From NCBI RefSeq assembly GCF_943912325.1, contig NZ_CALTTX010000006.1, forward strand, positions 12,580 to 76,579: a stretch of 64,000 nt of DNA, read 5' to 3'. This stretch comes from an uncultured Microbacterium sp. Lineage in GTDB: Bacteria > Actinomycetota > Actinomycetes > Actinomycetales > Microbacteriaceae. The notes beneath the pieces are model-generated. The model saw nothing but the letters and a program-made list of their open reading frames with translations. It was not told where the DNA came from and did no database searches. Below are positions 8,420 through 16,854 of this stretch, piece after piece. The translations under genes and the position numbers were made by a program. Within the stretch, counting starts at the first letter, position 1; every line of letters begins with the position of its first letter.

Positions 8420-9169
8420 ATGGATGACATGACCGATCTGGACGCGCTCGTCCCGCCCCACGAACCCGCCGAGGACACGCTCGCCTTCGCCGGCAAGGCC
8501 GCGCTCTCGCTGGTTCCCGTCGTCGGCCCCCTCGCCGCCGAGACGCTCGCGCACGCGCTGGAGACGAGGCAGGCCGAGCGACAGCACGAGTTCAACGTCG
8601 CGATCGCGCAGGCACTCACCGACGCGATCTCGCGGCTGGATGAGGCTGCGACGATCGAGGACATCGTCGGGTCGGACGAGTTCATCGCCGCGGTCACCCG
8701 GGCGCAACGCGCCGCGGCCGAGACCGCCAGCCACCACAAGCGACAGCGTCTGGCCGCCGCGGTCGCCAACGGCGGGTCCTGGGCGCCGTTCTCGGCCAGT
8801 GAGCGTGAGCAGTTCACCCGGCTGGTCGACGAGTTCGACGAGCTGCACGTCTGGCTGCTGCACTACTTCGCCGACCCCACCGGCTGGCTGCAGTCCCGAG
8901 ACCTCTACGCCCAGCACGCGAACCTCATGATGGGCGGCATCGACGGGCCGCTGGGCACCGCTCTCGGCGTCCCGCAGAATGTCTGGCGCGGACCCGTCGG
9001 TCAGGCCGCCTCGGACCTAGACCGGACAGGGCTTGCCTCGATTCCGCTGACCACGATGATGACCCCGCAGGGCGTGTTCGCACCGCGCACGTCCGAGAAG
9101 GGACGACGATTCCTCGCGTTCATCAATGAACCCGACTCTCTGTCCGCGAATCCGCCGGCGTCCCTATGA
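8420..9169 (+). CDS. Hypothetical element cargo protein
   Basis: A 249-residue protein of unknown function. A short hydrophobic stretch (about 25-40, ALSLVPVVGPLAAE) is followed by a long polar helical region (about 45-115) with possible coiled-coil character, then a mixed domain with the Trp/His-rich segment ELHVWLLHYFADPTGWL. No catalytic motif is recognised. Its stop overlaps the start of the next small gene by ATGA, so the two are probably co-translated and could work as a pair. Confidence 0.6.
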   Translation: MDDMTDLDALVPPHEPAEDTLAFAGKAALSLVPVVGPLAAETLAHALETRQAERQHEFNVAIAQALTDAISRLDEAATIEDIVGSDEFIAAVTRAQRAAAETASHHKRQRLAAAVANGGSWAPFSASEREQFTRLVDEFDELHVWLLHYFADPTGWLQSRDLYAQHANLMMGGIDGPLGTALGVPQNVWRGPVGQAASDLDRTGLASIPLTTMMTPQGVFAPRTSEKGRRFLAFINEPDSLSANPPASL

Positions 9170-9336
9170 TTCCGATCGACCCCGTCGACATCGACGGCTT
9201 GCCACCCGGCCGGAACTGCCCGGCTTGCGGTGAGCCGCTCGAGCCTGGTCACATCGACGACTCGCTGCAGTTGGTCTGGCTCTGCCCCTCCCACGGCGTT
9301 GTCGACCGCACCATCGACCCGCTCCGAGGCCTGTGA
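9166..9336 (+). CDS. 56-residue zinc-ribbon protein
   Basis: A very short ORF whose ATG overlaps the previous stop codon (ATGA). It encodes 56 residues with one zinc-ribbon-like pattern, CPACGEPL followed by WLCPSHGVVD, that is CxxC and CxxH. The tight coupling and the metal motif support a real gene. Function unknown; a partner of the 249-residue protein is inferred from the overlap. Confidence 0.65.
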   Translation: MIPIDPVDIDGLPPGRNCPACGEPLEPGHIDDSLQLVWLCPSHGVVDRTIDPLRGL

Positions 9337-9355
9337 CAGTCACACGCAAGGATGT

Positions 9356-10027
9356 CTAGTTGTACTGACCGGGGACATTAGTTGACGCGGGCGGAGGCGG
9401 TGGGAGCACTCGCGTCAAGGCTCCCGCATCACCAGCGACCTGCACACCTCGTGCGATAGCAGCGGGTAGGGGCATCGCGCCTTGCAGGAGTGCCACCAGG
9501 ATCGGCCCCGGCCCCGTGACCGTCGCCAGGGGGCTGGTGTCGCGTTGGCAGGGGTTCACCGTGATGGTGCCGCTGGCTGCGGTGAGGTCAAAGCCGTCGA
9601 CGAAGGTGCCGAACCGGATGACGACCGCGGGATCGTCCGGTCGGTGATCTTTGAGGAGGAATCTAGCTGGTTGGCTGAGCCAATGCATCTGGAAGATCGC
9701 GTCGCTCGGTGCATCCGGAACTGTCGGGGCACCCCATTTGAGAAGCTCACGCAGCACTCCATCTAGGGCCCGGCCGCGGTCGGTGAGCTGGTATGTCGGT
9801 GTGCCCGAGGTGCCCGATGAGGGCTCGCGGACGACGACCCCGTTCGTCTCGAGGTCGCGCAGGCGCTGGGTGAGCAGGTTCGTCGCAATACTAGGCAGGC
9901 CCCGTTGCAATTCACCAAAGCGCAGTTCACCCTCGATCAGGAGCTCCCGCACGATCAGGAGAGTCCAGCGATCGCCGACGATATCCAGCGCGCGGGCGAT
10001 TGAACAAAGCTGACCGTAGGACTTCAC
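9356..10027 (-). CDS. HxlR-family transcriptional regulator
   Basis: A 223-residue regulator. The N-terminal winged helix (about residues 8-100) has the HxlR signature: CSIARALDIVGDRWTLLIVREL, then LRFGELQRGLPSIATNLLTQRLRDLE and a wing at TYQLTDRGRAL. The remaining 120 residues form a possible SCP2-like ligand domain. It is divergent from the SnoaL-like and TfoX_N genes, and two palindromes in the 69-bp gap are probable binding sites. The natural inducer cannot be read from the sequence. Confidence 0.9.
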   Translation of the reverse strand: MKSYGQLCSIARALDIVGDRWTLLIVRELLIEGELRFGELQRGLPSIATNLLTQRLRDLETNGVVVREPSSGTSGTPTYQLTDRGRALDGVLRELLKWGAPTVPDAPSDAIFQMHWLSQPARFLLKDHRPDDPAVVIRFGTFVDGFDLTAASGTITVNPCQRDTSPLATVTGPGPILVALLQGAMPLPAAIARGVQVAGDAGALTRVLPPPPPASTNVPGQYN

Positions 10028-10035
10028 GTGACCCT

Positions 10036-10071
10036 CTTGACTTTATCAAGTATCTGCTTGAAAGTATCAAG
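10036..10071. promoter_or_regulatory. Tandem HxlR operator palindromes
   Basis: Two perfect copies of CTTGA-N5-TCAAG lie at 10036-10050 and 10057-10071, centres 21 bases apart, about two helical turns. They sit between the divergent HxlR and SnoaL-like genes. Same-face spacing suits two dimers binding cooperatively and controlling both directions. Confidence 0.75.
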
Positions 10072-10096
10072 CACTATTCTCACATCAAGGAGAGTC

Positions 10097-10483
10097 ATGC
10101 CTGCCACCTTGTCTTCAGACGCGCCACAGGTCCTCAAGGTCTACTACCGGGTCCTCGAGTCCGGCATCGACGACTACCAGGACGGGGCGACCCTGCGATC
10201 CCTGCTGGGCGACCACCTCGACTTCACCGGCTCCCTCGCTGGTCATCTCCCCGATGCGACCGAGGGCTTCCTGGTCGGCGTAGCCGGCTTCATCGGGACG
10301 GTCCAGCAGATCGAGATCATCCACGACGTGCACAGTCCTCACGGGTCGGCCGTGCTCTACACCGCAACCATGCCCGGCGGCCCGATGACCTTCGCGGAGT
10401 TCTTCACGTTCGACGGCGGGCGCATCACGTCATTGAACCTGCACTACAGCGGTCCCGAGTACATCGAGAAGGGCGGGCGATGA
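10097..10483 (+). CDS. SnoaL-like / NTF2-fold protein
   Basis: A 128-residue protein resembling the SnoaL-like NTF2 fold: an N-terminal helix with VLKVYYRVLESG, the segment LLGDHLDFTGSLAGH, and a terminal strand pair FTFDGGRITSLNLHYS. Members are ligand-binding proteins or small isomerases and hydrolases; the substrate is unknown. The ATG at 10097 has AAGGAGAG upstream. Its stop overlaps the TfoX_N start by ATGA. It is transcribed from the divergent promoter carrying the two HxlR palindromes. Confidence 0.75.
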   Translation: MPATLSSDAPQVLKVYYRVLESGIDDYQDGATLRSLLGDHLDFTGSLAGHLPDATEGFLVGVAGFIGTVQQIEIIHDVHSPHGSAVLYTATMPGGPMTFAEFFTFDGGRITSLNLHYSGPEYIEKGGR

Positions 10484-10812
10484 CGGACCAGGAGGACCTC
10501 ATCGAGCGGGTACGTGAAGCGCTAAGTGACCGCAGCCCTCGTGAAGTGTCCATGTTCGGCGGCGTGTCCTTCATGATCGAGGGACGCATGGTCGTCGCCG
10601 CGCGCCGAGAGGGAGAACTCCTGCTGCGCATCGACCCCATGGCCGCGAAGGACCTTCTCGCCCGCCCCGGTGCCCACCCCGCGCTGATGGGAGCAGACCG
10701 CCCCATGGGCGACGGCTGGATCAGCATTGAACAGGCTGCCCTCCAGGGGGCCGGGCTCGACGCCTGGCTCGAACCCGCACTGTCCTTCCACACGGCGCAA
10801 GGCGCCCAATAG
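10480..10812 (+). CDS. TfoX N-terminal-domain protein
   Basis: A 110-residue single-domain protein of the TfoX_N type: the MFGGVSFMIEGRMVVAA motif after an N-terminal helix, then LLLRIDP and the MGDGWISIE segment. In gammaproteobacteria TfoX/Sxy activates competence, but stand-alone TfoX_N proteins in actinobacteria have no settled role. It is coupled by ATGA overlap to the SnoaL-like gene and is probably under HxlR control. Confidence 0.85.
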   Translation: MTDQEDLIERVREALSDRSPREVSMFGGVSFMIEGRMVVAARREGELLLRIDPMAAKDLLARPGAHPALMGADRPMGDGWISIEQAALQGAGLDAWLEPALSFHTAQGAQ

Positions 10813-10835
10813 ACCACTCTCCGTACCCGCATTCA

Positions 10836-10869
10836 TCAGTGGCCGGCCGCAAACGTGGCCGGCCACTGA
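10836..10869 (+). terminator. Perfect 13-bp hairpin after the TfoX_N gene
   Basis: TCAGTGGCCGGCC (10836-10848) pairs perfectly with GGCCGGCCACTGA (10857-10869) across an 8-base loop, 24 bases after the TfoX_N stop. No T-run follows, as is common for actinobacterial terminators. It also lies close to the IS481-type gene and may mark its left boundary. Confidence 0.6.
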
Positions 10870-10887
10870 TCTGTTTCAGGAGGCACT

Positions 10888-11874
10888 ATGAGCCATCGCA
10901 ATGCCGCGCTGACCCCACGCCATCGTCTGCGAGTCGCTCGACTCGTCATCGAGGACGGGTGGCCGATCAGCGAAGTCGCCGCCCGCTTCCAGGTGTCGTG
11001 GCCCACCGTGAAGCGGTGGGTCGATCGCTACGTTGCTGGTGAGCCGATGCAGGATCGGTCGTCGCGCCCGAGATCCTCGCCAAACAAGACGAGCACGAAG
11101 ATAACGAAGCGGTGCGTGAGTCTACGAATGCGCCTGAGGGAAGGGCCCGTCCAACTCGCCTCCAGGCTCGGCATCGCCCCGTCCACGGTCCACCGCATCC
11201 TCAAAGGTGCCCGCATGAACCGGCTCTCCTACGTCGACCGTGCCACCGGCGAGACGATCCGCCGGTACGAACACGACCATCCTGGCTCTCTTGTGCACGT
11301 CGACGTGAAGAAGCTCGGGAACATCCCCGACGGCGGTGGCTAGCGCTACGTCGGCCGGCTCCAAGGAGAACGAAACAGAGCTGCCACTCCTGGGAGGTCG
11401 AAGAACAAGTGGCGCAATCCGAAGCTCGGGTACGCGTTCGTGCACACGGTCATTGACGATTATTCCCGCATCGCCTACACCGAGGTTCACGACGACGAGA
11501 CCGCTGCCACTGCCATCGGGGTCCTGCACCGAGCATTCGAGTGGTTCGCCGACCGCGGCGTCACGATCGAGCGGGTCCTGTCCGACAATGGTGGCGCCTA
11601 CCGATCCAACCTGTGGCGAGACACGTGCGAGGCGCTATCGATCGCTCCAAAGCGAACACGGCCGTACCGACCGCAGACCAACGGCAAAGTGGAGCGCTTC
11701 CACCGGACTATGGCCGACGGGTGGGCGTACGCACGGTGCTACACCAGCGAGCACGAACGCCGCGACGCTCTCACCAACTGGCTCCACCACTACAACCAGC
11801 ACAGGCCCCACACCGCCTGCGACAATCGACCACCCTTCTCACGATTGATCAACGTCTCCGATCAGTACATCTAG
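10888..11874 (+). pseudogene. IS481-family transposase, interrupted by an in-frame amber codon
   Basis: The frame from 10888 to 11874 encodes an IS481-type DDE transposase of 328 codons except for TAG at 11341-11343. The N-terminal helix-turn-helix part (WPISEVAARFQVSWPTVKRW) and HVDVKKLGNIPDGGG precede the stop. RYVGR, HTVIDDYSRIAY, LSDNGGAY and GKVERFHRT follow it in the same frame. Relatives have Trp at this position, so a TGG-to-TAG change explains the break without any frameshift. All DDE residues are otherwise present. The right end abuts the res stop codon within 5 bases, and clear terminal inverted repeats were not found. Confidence 0.9.
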
Positions 11875-11879
11875 TTGCC

Positions 11880-14204
11880 TCACGACGCCGAGAATGTCTT
11901 GACTAGCGACTCGAGGTCTTCGTGAGGGAGCGCGCGTAGGGCCTGGCCGCTGCCGAGCTCCCACATCGAGAAGCCGTCCTGGCCGTCGGGCGTGCCGTCG
12001 GTCTTCCACGTTCCCTCGGTCACGAACTTCACCTGGACCGTCGTGGAGACATCCTTGTGCGGCTGGATCGACAGCAGCTTGCGTCGGGCGTCGCCCTCGA
12101 CGAGATGGTCGCCCTTCGTGTCGACACAGATGACCGTGTCGCCGGACCACACGAGGAAGTCCGGGAAGAACCAGATCGTCTGCCCGAGCGACACGAGCTG
12201 TATCCGGTAGCCGGTCTGCGAGCGGTTCCTCGCCCACGTGAGGCCCGTGTCGTCGAGAGCGCGGGCGAAGCGCCGCTCGAAGTCGTTGAGGCCGTCGTAG
12301 CCCTCGTGAAGCGCGTTCTTGAACGTTTCCATGGATCCGCGGCGTACGAGCGTGCTGCCGATCTCGTATGGCTTGGGCTTGAGCTGCTTCAGCACCGCGT
12401 GGCGGAGGTACTCGTCGACGGCCTCGGCAGCGTTGTCGGCGAGGCTCGCGTACGCCCGACTGCCGACGCCGACCTTCGCGTCGAACTTCTGGCCATCGGT
12501 ATCCATGACTGTCAGCGCGAGCCGATAGCGCCGGGAGACCTCGCGCTGGAAAACCCATCGAGCGTTGACACGGTTGGACTGCTCAAAGTCCTCCCAGTCG
12601 GAGTCGGTCGCGTCGCCCGCGCCGATCGCCTGGACGACGGTGCGTCGCCGACCTTGGCCGCGGGTGTTCACCGCGTCCTGGGTGTAGTCGAGAACCTTGT
12701 CGAGCACCTTCTGCACCGGCTTCACTGTCGCCTCGTTGTCGACACCAGTACGGGGTATGTGGCGCGATTCCTTCGGCTCGAGATTCACCGGCGTCTCCGT
12801 GCCGGGCGGGGAGGTAAGGATCCGCACCTCAGGGGCATCGCCACCGAGGCCCCGCCGCACGTCTTCCACGATGTCTTTGAACACGTCGTTGCGGTCGACT
12901 CGCACGTAAAAGTGCGCAGTGTTGAGCCTGTCCGCCTCATAGTGCATCGCCCCTGGCTGGCGTAGCACGCGCCCGACCACCTGAGTGATCTGGACCGTCG
13001 ACTCCATCGTCTTGTCGACGTACGCGAAATACACGGCCGGGTCGTCCCAGCCTTCCTGGAGCGTCTGATTGAAGATGATGTGCCGGTAGTCGCCTGCCAC
13101 GAAGTCGTCGTAGTCGCTCTCGCCGCCGCTGAAGAGCACGAAGTCCGCCGGTAGCGGGAAGTCCTTGTCGGTCTTGAGATTCGCGTACACAGCGACCTCG
13201 TCGGCCGGGATCCCGCACTGCTCGGTGAGATACCGCCAGATCTGGATCGGCGGGGCCTGTCGCTGGTCGAAGAGTTGCTTCGGGTCGTCCGTGCGGCTCG
13301 CGTCGTCCGCGAGGATGTTCGTGTTGCAGACGTAGATCGCCTTCGGCGCAAAGCGGAGGCCCTCCGCCTGCGCGGCCGCCTCGGCTTCGCGCATGTCGGT
13401 GAGCATCTCGGAGACGGTCTCCTCCATCGGCGCGTTGAGCCCGTCGAGCGAAATCATCCCTTTGACGAGGCCAGAGGCGACGACCGTCGAGGATTTCACC
13501 GACGTGATGAGCGCTTCATCTGTGTAGCCGGCTTGCAACCGCAGAGGCTGGATGACCTCCGTATCAAATTGCGCCGGGAACCGAAGCGTCGCGCTCGCGA
13601 GCAGGAACACACCGGGCTGCTGCTCGAGGAGGAGGTGCGTCTGCTGATCGGAGAGGTTCTGCGCTTCGTCGTAGACCACGACAAGCGGCCGGCGCTGGCC
13701 GTCAGCGGTCTCGCGAACCTTGAGGGCCTCCCACCGTGTGGTCTCGATGCCGTCGATGTCGTTCGAGAAGATCTTCAGGTTGCTCTTCTCGCGATCCTTC
13801 TGGTTGAACGTGCCGACCGTGGCGAAGTAGAGCAGAGCCTCCTTCGCATCGGCGACGTCGGCCGGGTCGTACTCACTGAGCAGGCGCACCGTGATGCCCG
13901 GGAGGAGGTGACTGTACTTGCCGCCGTTCTCGAGGTTCGCGAAGCTCTGCTGGACGACGACCTTGCCCTTGGACAGCCACAGGATTACGGGCGGGATCTC
14001 CGACATCGCCACGATCTCGCTGACGGCCTGCGCCAGGATTGCGGTCTTCCCGGATCCCGTGATCGAGCTCAACGCCTGGTAGAACGGCACCTCGCGCTTG
14101 CTGTCGCGGCGTCCCATGACGACAGGATCGGCGTCGTATTCGAAGTACCGGTCGGCCATCTGCGAGGCCGCGTCCTGCTGGAACTGGAAGAGCTCGAGCG
14201 CCAT
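11880..14204 (-). CDS. Type III restriction enzyme, Res subunit
   Basis: ATP-dependent helicase-endonuclease of about 774 residues that cleaves DNA together with the Mod subunit. SF2 helicase motifs are visible: Walker A ITGSGKT (48-54), DEAQ (near 180), SAT (LLASATLRF), QEGWDDP and motif VI QVVGRVLRQ. A C-terminal PD-ExK nuclease motif reads FFPDFLVW (Asp near 682) with CVDTKGD (D695, K697). The ATG at 14204 is preceded by GAGGAGGG two bases after the mod stop, so mod and res form an operon. Its 3' end runs up against the IS481-type remnant. Confidence 0.92.
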   Translation of the reverse strand: MALELFQFQQDAASQMADRYFEYDADPVVMGRRDSKREVPFYQALSSITGSGKTAILAQAVSEIVAMSEIPPVILWLSKGKVVVQQSFANLENGGKYSHLLPGITVRLLSEYDPADVADAKEALLYFATVGTFNQKDREKSNLKIFSNDIDGIETTRWEALKVRETADGQRRPLVVVYDEAQNLSDQQTHLLLEQQPGVFLLASATLRFPAQFDTEVIQPLRLQAGYTDEALITSVKSSTVVASGLVKGMISLDGLNAPMEETVSEMLTDMREAEAAAQAEGLRFAPKAIYVCNTNILADDASRTDDPKQLFDQRQAPPIQIWRYLTEQCGIPADEVAVYANLKTDKDFPLPADFVLFSGGESDYDDFVAGDYRHIIFNQTLQEGWDDPAVYFAYVDKTMESTVQITQVVGRVLRQPGAMHYEADRLNTAHFYVRVDRNDVFKDIVEDVRRGLGGDAPEVRILTSPPGTETPVNLEPKESRHIPRTGVDNEATVKPVQKVLDKVLDYTQDAVNTRGQGRRRTVVQAIGAGDATDSDWEDFEQSNRVNARWVFQREVSRRYRLALTVMDTDGQKFDAKVGVGSRAYASLADNAAEAVDEYLRHAVLKQLKPKPYEIGSTLVRRGSMETFKNALHEGYDGLNDFERRFARALDDTGLTWARNRSQTGYRIQLVSLGQTIWFFPDFLVWSGDTVICVDTKGDHLVEGDARRKLLSIQPHKDVSTTVQVKFVTEGTWKTDGTPDGQDGFSMWELGSGQALRALPHEDLESLVKTFSAS

Positions 14205-14206
14205 GA

Positions 14207-16108
14207 TCAGCCCTCCTCGGTGAACGATTCGGTGCGGACATCCAGCCCGAAGTCGGACAGGATCCGGTCGGGGATCTGGTACCACGTCACGTCATCGGTG
14301 ACGAGAAGATTGCGACGGCTGTACACGTGGTAGTGGTCCGCCAACCCGGCCGCATCGGCTTCCTCGGTGATCGTCTCGTACACATTCTCGGTGAGGTCGG
14401 GGCTGGAGTTCGGTCCCGACCAGACGAGGAAGATGCCCTCGTTCGCAGCGTTCTTCGCGACCAAGTACGCGTACGGCTCACTGTGACGCTCGACCGGAAT
14501 GAGCACAGCCGCGCGACGGCTGCCGGTGCTCGAGTGCGAGGCGATGACAGTGTCGACCATCTCGTCGCGCTCCATGAGCAGCAACGTCTTGGCGTCGACC
14601 TTCTTCTCAAGCAGCTTGAAAGTGAAGCCGCCTCCAAGCGGCTTTCCCTGCCCGTTCGCCCAATCACCGTTGACCACGCGAGCAAGACGATCGGCTGTGA
14701 GCGTCTTGGCGTAGGAGTCACCCCGTTCTGGGCGTCCCTGCTCGATGAGAATGAACCGCCGGTCGCTACCCGACATCTCGTTGAGCGCGAGGACAGCGTG
14801 GCCCGTCGTCCCCGACCCACCGAACGGGTCGAGGACAGCGCCACCATCCGGGGCCCAGAGCTGGATGATCTTCATCATGAGCTTGAGCGGCTTGACTGTC
14901 GTGAACCCGTGCCCCTTGCCGACGATCGCAGTGAGCTCGGCCGCGCCGTCGCTACTCCTGCCAGACTCCTCGAAGTCCCAGGACGTCGAGCCGAGTTCGT
15001 CGGGGAGATCCATCTCCTCATCGGCCCAATAGGTGATCGGAACCTTCCCCTTCCTGATCCTCTCAAGGTATGTCTTCGTCCGAGGACGCCCCTGCCCGTC
15101 GCGGCCAAACCAGATGAAGGGCCACGCCGGCTCCGCCAACCGCGCCTCGGCCCGCTTGGCGACCTCGGGGCCGTAGCCGTCGACAAGCAGAAGTGCCTTG
15201 GCTTTGCCGTCGCCGATGGCCTGCTCGTGGTACAGGGAGCCCCACTGCTCGAGCCACGCCTGGATGTTCCGCTTTGGGTGCCGCCACGCGCCCTCACCAG
15301 CGGGGTAATGCAGCTCACCTGTGAAAGGCGACTGGATGGCGTAGTCGCCGCTGTGGGCCCACGTTCGCGCCGTGAGGTTGCCCTCGCGCCACAATCCGAT
15401 GGGGTCGGAGTCCGGGTTGCCGTAGCGTCGGTTGTCGGCGTCAGTACGGTCCATCGATGCAGTCTTGGCGCGGGCGAGGTCGCGTGCGTAGACGAGCACA
15501 TACTCCGTCGTAGCCGTCACGCCGCCCTTGTCCGAGCGTGGGGCGGCCGTCTTCTGCCAGTTGATGATTGCGAGCCGGTTCTCCTCGCCGAACAACTCGT
15601 CGAGCATCTGGCCGAGATGGAACAGCTCGCGGCTGTCGATGCAGATCGCGAGCACACCAGACGGCTTCAGCATCGCTCGCATCATCTGCAGGCGCGGATA
15701 CATGAACTTCATCCACTTGGTGTGCTTCGCGGGGTCGTCGCTGCCCACGAACTCGCCCATGTCGGGGTCGTTGGGGTCTGTGTCCCACTTGTCGTTGTAG
15801 CGGAAGTCGTCGCCCGTGTTGTACGGCGGATCGGTGAGGATCAGGTCGACGTGGCCCCGCTCGCGGTACAGGGAGGCCAGCGCCTGCAGGTTGTCGCCCT
15901 CAATCAGGAGGTTCCGCGCGCGGCCGTGCTCGTCGCCCGCGCTGTACTTCTGGATCGTCCGCTGGTTGCGCGGGCGCACTCGGCGGCCGAGCTGCCGGGC
16001 AAGGACCTTGCCGGGGAACGAGAGGTTCACGCCAGCTCCGGTCTTCTCGCGGATCATCTCGATCAGTTGCTCGACGGGCAGATCTTCCAGAGCAAGCGAA
16101 TCGTCCAC
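14207..16108 (-). CDS. Type III DNA N6-adenine methyltransferase, Mod subunit
   Basis: Modification and DNA-recognition subunit of the type III system, about 633 residues. Motif order is that of beta-class adenine methyltransferases: catalytic DPPYNTGDD (residues 93-101) comes before the SAM-binding motif LDPFGGSGTTGHAV (about 425-438). The variable central region between them probably sets target specificity. The frame extends to 16150, but GTG at 16108 has AAAGGA at good spacing and gives a typical N-terminus (VDDSLALEDLPVEQLIEMIR). A 2-base gap to res shows translational coupling. Confidence 0.92.
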   Translation of the reverse strand: MDDSLALEDLPVEQLIEMIREKTGAGVNLSFPGKVLARQLGRRVRPRNQRTIQKYSAGDEHGRARNLLIEGDNLQALASLYRERGHVDLILTDPPYNTGDDFRYNDKWDTDPNDPDMGEFVGSDDPAKHTKWMKFMYPRLQMMRAMLKPSGVLAICIDSRELFHLGQMLDELFGEENRLAIINWQKTAAPRSDKGGVTATTEYVLVYARDLARAKTASMDRTDADNRRYGNPDSDPIGLWREGNLTARTWAHSGDYAIQSPFTGELHYPAGEGAWRHPKRNIQAWLEQWGSLYHEQAIGDGKAKALLLVDGYGPEVAKRAEARLAEPAWPFIWFGRDGQGRPRTKTYLERIRKGKVPITYWADEEMDLPDELGSTSWDFEESGRSSDGAAELTAIVGKGHGFTTVKPLKLMMKIIQLWAPDGGAVLDPFGGSGTTGHAVLALNEMSGSDRRFILIEQGRPERGDSYAKTLTADRLARVVNGDWANGQGKPLGGGFTFKLLEKKVDAKTLLLMERDEMVDTVIASHSSTGSRRAAVLIPVERHSEPYAYLVAKNAANEGIFLVWSGPNSSPDLTENVYETITEEADAAGLADHYHVYSRRNLLVTDDVTWYQIPDRILSDFGLDVRTESFTEEG

Positions 16109-16345
16109 GATGTGTCCTTTGGTTGGGGGCGGCGCAGGTCGTTCTGGCATGTTCCGCTCATGCCAACCACACGTCTACATCCTACGAGCGGGGGCAGACG
16201 TTGGTCGGATCCGAAGGGCGCCGGCAAGGCAGAACACACCTGCCAGCACGCAGCGAAGTCGGACTACTTCAAGCCCTCACGCGCCGAACCGATGACTGCG
16301 CAACCATACTCAACAGGCGCGGGCACGCCAGTGATCGAGATCAGC

Positions 16346-16378
16346 ACCCGCATCGACACTCCCGCCGGCTAAAGCGCG
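16346..16378. repeat. Right attachment site (arm and core repeat)
   Basis: The right copy of AAGCGCG is at 16372-16378. The arm ACCCGCATCGAC at 16346-16357 is the imperfect inverted partner of 3850-3862. The element supplies the TAG (minus strand, 16369-16371) that ends the N-terminal dprA fragment. The stretch between the mod start and this site holds no other supported gene. Confidence 0.6.
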
Positions 16379-16854
16379 AGGTTCAACTCCGCGACATGCC
16401 AATCGCTCCGCGAACACTCGCGACCCCGCCCGTCAGCACCGAGGGCCGAGTCAGCCGAAGCGCCCCGCCGCCACAGGCAGAACGGCGCATGGTTCTCGAG
16501 ATCGTCGAGCCCATCGGGCCAGGCCACATCCCCGGGGATGATGACACGGAGTCCCGCCCGGTCCGTCAGTTCGAGCGCTTCGTTGAGCGCGCGCCGCGTC
16601 GCGCGCGGGCGCCACCGCCGAAGCCCTTCGCCGACCTCCCTGTGGTTCATGAGAGCCGGCGCCGGCTCTCGCGCGGTGATCGCCTCGAGCGCGGCAACCG
16701 CTCCGAGCTCGGCCACGAGCGCTCCCGCGACCCCGTCGCCGGGTTCGGTCACGATCGCCCAGGCGATACGCGCACAGCGCTCGGCGTCCACATGATCGGC
16801 CCGCACGGCACCCAGGAGCATCGGCTCGCACGGCGGAACCTCGCGGGCGCTCAC
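16369..16854 (-). pseudogene. dprA: dprA, N-terminal fragment (split by integrated element)
   Basis: First 161 codons of DprA, ending at a TAG supplied by the inserted element. It includes the N-terminal helical (SAM-like) region and the start of the Rossmann approach (PGDVAWPDGLDDLENHAPFCLWRRG). The last codons before the stop, CTC GCG CTT, run directly into GTC GCG ATC GTG of the distant C-terminal fragment. The GTG start overlaps the comM stop by GTGA, as expected for the yraN-comM-dprA operon. Without the C-terminal fold this peptide should be inactive in ssDNA binding. Confidence 0.92.

Larger units (their letters stand above)
3834..16378. mobile_element. 12.5-kb integrative element inserted in dprA
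   Basis: The element is bounded by a 7-bp direct repeat (AAGCGCG at 3834-3840 and 16372-16378) at the exact point where dprA is interrupted. Reading the minus strand, codons CTC GCG CTT at the right junction continue as GTC GCG ATC GTG at the left junction, restoring the DprA motif LALVAIVGARA. Contents in order: a three-gene recombination module, three unknown genes, an HxlR/SnoaL/TfoX_N cassette, a decayed IS481-type transposase, and a type III restriction-modification operon. No structural phage or conjugation genes are present, so transfer would depend on other machinery. It is not in a tRNA gene. Confidence 0.9.

Noticed and set aside
10888..11874. Frameshift in the IS481-type transposase
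   Set aside because: Both halves are in the same frame; one TAG codon accounts for the break.
14327..16372. 681-codon plus-strand ORF opposite mod
   Set aside because: Antisense shadow; the minus strand has all methyltransferase motifs.
3834..16378. Prophage or conjugative element
   Set aside because: No capsid, terminase, portal, relaxase or type IV secretion genes are present between the junctions.
3834..16378. Insertion in a tRNA gene
   Set aside because: Both flanks are dprA coding sequence; no tRNA-like cloverleaf is present at either end.
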